Shown here: one piece after another, positions 58,593-64,000 of the stretch
How the letters are laid out: every line of letters begins with the position of its first letter
Position numbering within the stretch: the first letter of the stretch is position 1
Origin: Neospora caninum Liverpool
Taxonomy: Eukaryota; Apicomplexa; Conoidasida; Eucoccidiorida; Sarcocystidae
DNA length: 64,000 bases
Assembly: GCF_000208865.1 (NCBI RefSeq)
Contig: NC_018390.1
Location: 4,172,270 to 4,236,269, forward strand
Reading direction: 5' to 3'
Notes under the pieces: model-generated
What the model saw: only the letters and a program-made list of their open reading frames with translations
Databases searched by the model: none
Told to the model about the DNA's origin: nothing
Made by a program: the position numbers and the translations under genes

Positions 58593-60143
58593 AGCCCTGT
58601 GAGAGCGAAAACAGCACAAATCTGCAATTTGTCACTTGTCTTCAAAGCGCCACCAAGACAACCACCGTACTCCCTCCGGCACAGGGTGCCCCCCCCCTCC
58701 TTGGCAATCGAGACCGCTGGCCTTCTCGCTGCGGTGCGGATATGCGCGTAGTGGAATCGGCGCTCAGGACTCACCTTCTACCCAACCCTAAAACGTGGGT
58801 ATTTTTCGGGCCAACAACGCACCTAGTGCCGAAAACCCAAAACAGCCAGTTAATTCGGTTCAGTTCCTGACAAAGGAACTGCGACTTTGCGATGGGATAG
58901 TTGCAAGGAGGCGTGCGGTCTCGCGCTCTGTGGTCGCCTCCCCCGGTCTGTGACATTGGAGAATCCCCGTAAACGCGAAACGGGAATCACGAGCTCCCAA
59001 CTTTTTCCTTTCTGCTGCACGTACACGAGTCGCTGTCTCCAGCACCTTTCCCGACGAGGTGCCTGTTTCCGGGCATCGGTCGAACTCTCGCAGCGCTCGA
59101 CTTGCTTGCGCTCCTCGTCAAAAAACTTGCCTTCTGGTGTGCCCGGCAGCCTTCGACTTTAGTCTTTCCTCTTGTCAAAAACGAGGCTGTCTCGAAGGCA
59201 CAGCACCACTCGTGGGCTGCTCTCAGCTTTTCCCTCCACGTTCGCGGCGCCTCTCTGCGGCCAAGTCGCGGCTGCCAGGGTGTCCTGACGGAGTTGCTGG
59301 CTTCCTGTGAATTTTTTCCAGCTCGTCCGTGTGTATAGAGTCCTCTCTGAGCGATTTACCTTGTTCAAACAAGACGAACCCTCTCAGTCTGTACCGTCTC
59401 TTTTTCCCCTTGTCTCGCGGCTCGCCACGCGAATCGTCTCCGAGCGTCTACTTCGTGCTTGTGCACGTTTTTTCTTCTGTTCCGCCGTGGGTCTCGCGCT
59501 GTCTTGCTTGCCTCGCTCTCCGTCTGGCTCCGTTGTCCTCTTCTGTCTCTCGCCGTTTCCACTCGGGCGACTTGCCTTCTTCTTCCGGCGCGTCCTTGCC
59601 TGTCGCCGTCGTTCGTGGCCTTCCATTAGGAGGAGCGCCGTCCAGTCCTTTCGGAACTTCGCAGCGCCGTCAAAAAGACGCATTCCGCTGACGCTTGAAG
59701 CCTCTTCTCCACGCAGCTCTCGGTTCACACATGCTCTCGAGTCTCCCTGGAGGCTGTTTCCCGGCTTCCGACCGTTCTCTTTCCTGAGTGCGGCTACTAC
59801 CTTCACACAACGCGCCGGCGACAGGCCGAAAAGAAGACCTTCCTCGGAAAGCATGCGCGGCTCGCCCGGATCCTGTGATGAATCACCTCTGGGAGGCAGT
59901 ACAGCGCCTTCGCCTCTGTGGAAGCTTCGTCGCTCCGTCCCCTAGTGTCCCCGTCTTCCTGTACAGACACTCTGCACAGCGCCCAGAGGCGTCGCTCCTC
60001 ACTTTCCCCCGTTAGAGAGACAGCTGTTCCGCCCTTCTCCGCTTCCCTCCGGCAAAACACTCTCCTCGGACCCGTCTCCCGACTGGAAGCGCATCCGCGT
60101 GAGAGTCAGCAAACATTCGCGGTCCCGTCGACAAAAAACGGCG

Positions 60144-60150
60144 TGCATGC
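60144..60150 (+). promoter_or_regulatory. TGCATGC motif just upstream of the kinase ATG
   Basis: The motif, extended to TGCATGCAT, lies 80 bases before the kinase start codon. That is close enough to be within the leader rather than the core promoter. Confidence 0.3.
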
Positions 60151-60229
60151 ATAGACTCCCTGGTCAACTGTGTCCTTTTGCCACTACCGCGTCCGTTTCA
60201 TCTGCGCATTTCCCGCGTTTTCCTGCGCC

Positions 60230-63200
60230 ATGTTGGTCTCCAAGTATGCCACTGCTGGAGGTCAGGCGGAAGTGAGCTCCGGCGCATTTCGGATGGCGAA
60301 GGCTTCCGGACCCACGCTGACTCGCGGGGCGAAGGGCGGCGAGTGCAGAGACCCAGCGCGCTACGACTCCTCTCTCAAGGCCGCGTCCTCGTTTATGGCC
60401 TCGCCCTCGAAACTCGAGCGCACCACAGGCTGGCCAGAGCCGCCTGCCGCCTGGCTTCCCAGTGCAGAGACCACCAAGGCCGAAGAGGGAAAGGACGCGG
60501 CTGGAGCGTTCAACTGGGGCTTCAGTCGCCACGAAGGTCGGGAGACACCCCGCGACTTTGCGGCCGGGGGATGCAGGCTGCAGGCGGCAAACCGAAACGA
60601 GCATGGCGCTTCGCAGCACTTGCCAAGTCAAGGCGACAGCCAGGGGCTCGGCGCACCAGACCTTTCTGGCGGGACGAAGGTGAAGCGGGGCGACGAGGCC
60701 GAGAGGACGCGCGTAAACGGAGACGGATGCAGAGTCTCCCCCAAGGGCGAAAATGTCGACGTGAACTACACGTCCCATGCTTCGAGCAAGTCGGGGGTCA
60801 ACGCCTCTTTCGTAGGTCTCAAGGGTGTCGGCGGAGACGCCGCCTCTGGACTACTGGCTCCCCAGAAGATGGACAAACCGTCGGGCAACAACAGCTGCGC
60901 GTCCGCGGTGTACGCGGACCTATCCCTTGTGTGCCCCCTCCACGCTTATCGCTTCTGTTTACGGGATTTCGATTTCGGAGGATTCCTCGGCGACGGAGCG
61001 CACGGATGTGTCTTTGTCGCTAGGGAGCGGCGGAGTGGCTTCGTCTGTGTGCTGAAGTGCATCACAAAGGCGCACTTGGTCCGGGGAGGGAACGAGGCTC
61101 TGCTCAAGAAGGAAGTCGAGCTCCAGGCTCACTTGAAACACCCCCACATCTGCTGTATGTACACCTGGTTCCAAACCAGCAGCGCCATATTCCTCGTCAT
61201 GGAATACTGCCTAAAAGGAGATCTCTTCGCCCTTCTCGACAAGACGACTTTCGGCTTCGATGAACGCACCGTTGCCAAGTGAGGAACGCAACAGGGAACC
61301 TCGAGCCGCAGACTGGTCACTTTGTCACGATTCCTTTCCTGTCGCGCATTCTTCCAATTTGCACTGCGATGCAACTGTCCCTTCTGCGTCCTTATTTTGC
61401 TTGACATCCACGTTCTTGGCACTTTCTTCCGGACTTCTGCAGATACACGGATACCTAGGTAAATGCGCAGATGCGCGTAAACATCGAGCTTTCCGTGTCC
61501 AGCTGTACACGTTTCTGAATATAGGTAACTAGATTCAAAGATATTTACAAGTGGACATCTCTTCCTTTGCCAGCTGTCTCTGGAGGTCTCAAGTCGTTTT
61601 CCCGCCTGCAAATGCCACCCTGCTCTTCGTTTCTGCTGTCGTTCGCCTACGCCACGTGTCGATCATCTCAGGCAGCTCTTCCAAATTACATGGGCTATTC
61701 GTACCTGCCACGACAAGCGCATTGCCCACCTCGACATAAAACCCGTACGGATTCGCGATGCAGTTTGGCACGCCTTCCACACGAAAGTCGTCAACGCTCC
61801 CTCACCGATTTCCCCCACGTTTCTCCATATATATACATATGTATATATTGTTTTCGTGCATGTGTGTATAGATAGCTATCTGCAAGTGGACTTTTCAGTC
61901 AGTCGTGGGTCGGCCGAGGGTGTCGCGCCGAACGCGCCGCTTCCTCGCCGCGGTAATGTGGGGTTTGAATCGTTTCTGCTTTTTCCTAGGTCTTTTTTGT
62001 TGCCGTTTCATTGCACAGATGGCGGAACGGTGTCAGAGGCTCTGCAACTATCGGGGGCGGGATCCCGTGCGGTCGCGTTTTCTCTCCCCACCCAGGCCTA
62101 CGCACAAAACATGCACAAGTCTTTTTTGTGTTTCAGGAGAACGTCCTGGTCGACCACACGGACAAGCTGAAGCTTGCCGACTTTGGTCTCTCGGCCCACA
62201 TTGGCGGGGAACATCGCAAGCGGGGCGTCTCCATCAACCGCGGCACTTGCGGTGAGAGGGAAAACGACAGTGGAGTGTCCCGTTCGAAAGAGGGTTGTTG
62301 TGGAAAGAGGAAGACGCAAAAGTTAAAAACTCGGCAGACTGCTCACAGGGACTGCGCTCGGTTGCTTTCGTGTCGGTGCTCGGGGGGTGTATGTCCAGCG
62401 TTTGTCGTGCATCCAGTTTGCTTGTCTCTGCCGTTCGGGTGGCTTCCGCGAATGCGGAGACTTCTCGCGATCGAGAGTTGCGCGAATCAAGCCGCGGCGC
62501 TCTCGCTTCCTCGATACACGTTCTGTCTCCCGTGGCAAAGACCACTCTGTAGACGCCTCTGTCGCGTGTGCGAGGAAACGCGGGGTGTTTTGCTTTGGGT
62601 TTCGCATGCAGATTATTTCTCTCCGGAGCAGTGCACCTTTCGTCTGAGAAACGCTGCACTCCGTGCCGGGGCCAAGGCGGGGGCAGGGGAGGCTGCGACG
62701 CGCCAGCAACTGCTGGCGGCCGGGCTCGAACTTGAAGGCGACAACGTTTGCAGTTTCGACGAGAAAAGCGACATCTGGACGATCGGCATTCTCGGCTTTG
62801 AACTGTTCTTCAAGTTCCCTCCCTTCGGCTCGCAAGTGAGCAAGATGGGCGCGGGGGGGGGGGGGGGGGGGGGTAAAGAGAGGAGGGCGGGGGCCAGGCC
62901 GTGCAGCTGGGAGGTCTCACTGACAGCCAGCGCTCCCGTGGCCCACGAATCTGCATTCCCAACGTTTCCCCTTCTCGACCGTGGAACGCATCGCTTCGCG
63001 CTGCTGCTGGCAGCGACGTTTATGTCGGCATGCAGTGAACAGACTCGGCTCAGTTTTGCGCTGCCGTCTGGCGGGTCGTCATTGGTCTTTGTGGGGTTGG
63101 ATTCGTACGCGCAGTGCCACATCGACGAGGAGACGGTGATGCAAAACATCCGCAACAAGCACTGGAGCGAGAGAGTAGAACAGGAAGCCCTGCGGGATCC

Positions 63201-63899
63201 CCGAGTCAACGAGAAGCTTCTGTCGATGAGCGACGATTTCAAGTGAGGTTCTTCCCGACTGCATCCTGGCTTCACGCTGGGGCGGTCACGGGACACGGCC
63301 CAGATCTTCCTGCGTAGATGTCTCCAGTTTTTTGGACGTTTTCGGGGGCTTCCTGTGTTGCGTGCTCCGCAAAAAATACAAAATCGTCGCCATTTGTCGT
63401 TGTCTTCCAGAGACCCGTGTGTACGGAGCTTGTGCTGACCCTTGTGTCGTCGCCGAGCGGTCGACGCTGCTGGCACGGACAAGGCAGTGGACATTTGCAG
63501 TCGCAAAGAGGCGACACCAGAGTTATAGATCGAAAAAGACGTTCAAAAAGCCGCGTCAGATGCTGTGCAGGCCTGCCCCTGCTCGGTTCCTTGTCCCAAC
63601 CAGCCTGTGCATTGGAAGAACGGTTGCTGAGTCGCCTGCGATGAGCCGCTTCAGGCGAACCGCTTCTCTCGAGGCCCGCTGTTCGTTTTTTCAGGGCTTT
63701 CCTGTCGGCCTGTTTAAACAAGAAGGCTTCCTTGCGCCCGACGGCCGAGGCGCTCCTCGAGTTTCCTTTCCTCCAGAAAAACAACCCGGAGGTCGTCAAC
63801 AGTGTCCACTTTCTCCAGCAACCGCGGCACCAACAAGGCCACAAGGGATTCAACCAGCCGGCAGGGCCTTGGCAGACGCCGCGGCCGACGTGCTGCTAA
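60230..63899 (+). CDS. Divergent Aurora-related protein kinase
   Basis: Six exons: 60230-61278, 61672-61744, 62137-62251, 62612-62835, 63115-63242 and 63695-63899, giving about 597 residues. Start: first in-frame ATG after a stop. Residues 1-244 are a disordered extension. The kinase domain begins at RDFDFGGFLGDGAHGCVF, with glycines 254/256/259, ATP-binding K276 and the helix-C Glu in KKEVELQ. KEVELQAHLKHPHI and LVMEYCLKGDLF resemble Aurora kinases. The catalytic loop reads HLDIKPEN (369-376): the Asp and Lys are kept but the usual Arg of HRD is Leu. DFG is at 389-391. The activation segment is short (INRGTCDYFSPEQ), followed by an insert, then KSDIWTIGILGFELFF and the closing ASLRPTAEALLEFPFL. 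It probably phosphorylates Ser/Thr proteins in the division cycle, as characterised coccidian Aurora-related kinases do. Which paralogue it is cannot be told by eye. Confidence 0.85.
62853..62873. repeat. 21-base G homopolymer in a kinase intron
   Basis: Twenty-one consecutive G in the intron between exons 4 and 5, starting 17 bases after the donor at 62836. It could form a G-quadruplex on the nascent RNA and is a likely spot for assembly error. Confidence 0.9.
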
Positions 63900-64000
63900 A
63901 GCTGCTTCGTTCTCGAGGATTCGGGCTTTTGCCTTGTAGCTTCCCGAGTTCTCGGATGGCACAAGATTTTTTTCCTGGTCCAGACCCCTCTTTTCGGGAG

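Larger units (their letters stand above)
56708..60229. other. Divergent promoter region between coiled-coil and kinase genes
   Basis: This GC-rich stretch should contain both promoters and long 5' leaders; pyrimidine-rich DNA at 59,390-59,600 fits a leader. TGCATGC occurs at 58586-58592 and 60144-60150. Frames overlap on both strands at 57,700-58,250: minus 57701-58252 with ATG, 183 residues, and plus 57807-58094 without ATG. Both have protein-like composition, and one may be a small gene or exon. I could not decide between them. Confidence 0.45.

Noticed and set aside
59307..59945. Plus-strand frame of 212 codons upstream of the kinase
   Set aside because: No usable ATG, strongly pyrimidine-biased and overlapped by a minus-strand frame. 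It fits a kinase 5' leader better than coding DNA.

Overview
The window is nuclear DNA of a coccidian apicomplexan, most likely from the Toxoplasma/Neospora/Hammondia/Besnoitia/Cystoisospora branch. Four things point there: single exons of several kilobases encoding serine/arginine-rich, mostly unstructured protein; many short to medium GT..AG introns; copies of TGCATGC, a motif common in Toxoplasma promoters, in divergent intergenic DNA; and gene content such as a divergent Aurora-related kinase and an EF-hand MscS channel. I see no bacterial operon, CRISPR array, transposon, rRNA or tRNA.

Layout, left to right. (1) <1-6943, minus: a giant open frame of at least 2,314 codons that runs off the left edge. 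(2) 10432-15405, plus: an eight-exon RsuA-type pseudouridine synthase whose usual catalytic aspartate position reads proline. (3) 17539-32331, minus: the main object of the window. I read it as one 14-exon gene of about 3,800 residues. It has an alanine-rich, glutamine-rich N-terminus, a multi-helix membrane module, a single 7.3-kb exon of low-complexity protein, an EF-hand loop split by an intron, and an MscS-type pore and beta-domain. Each exon join keeps phase, and the order of the recognisable modules matches EF-hand MscS channels of fungi. (4) 32671-33420, minus, and 37091-37855, plus: two small spliced genes (about 107 and 81 residues) made of exons too short to stand out as open frames. 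(5) 39994-47275, plus: a nine-exon NAD-dependent glycerol-3-phosphate dehydrogenase with a glutamine-rich tail. (6) 49636-50802, minus: an unrecognised protein that may be a further exon of the next gene. (7) 51144-56707, minus: a two-exon long coiled-coil protein. (8) 60230-63899, plus: a six-exon divergent Aurora-related kinase.

The genes do not form a pathway. Possible roles are organellar or mitochondrial RNA modification or ribosome assembly (2), calcium- and tension-gated ion flux (3), glycerolipid and redox metabolism (5), structural or cytoskeletal scaffolding (7) and division-cycle signalling (8). Exon boundaries were placed by hand from GT/AG sites, reading phase and family alignment, so junctions are predictions. 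Domain calls rest on motifs recognised by eye. Functions for unrecognised proteins are left open.
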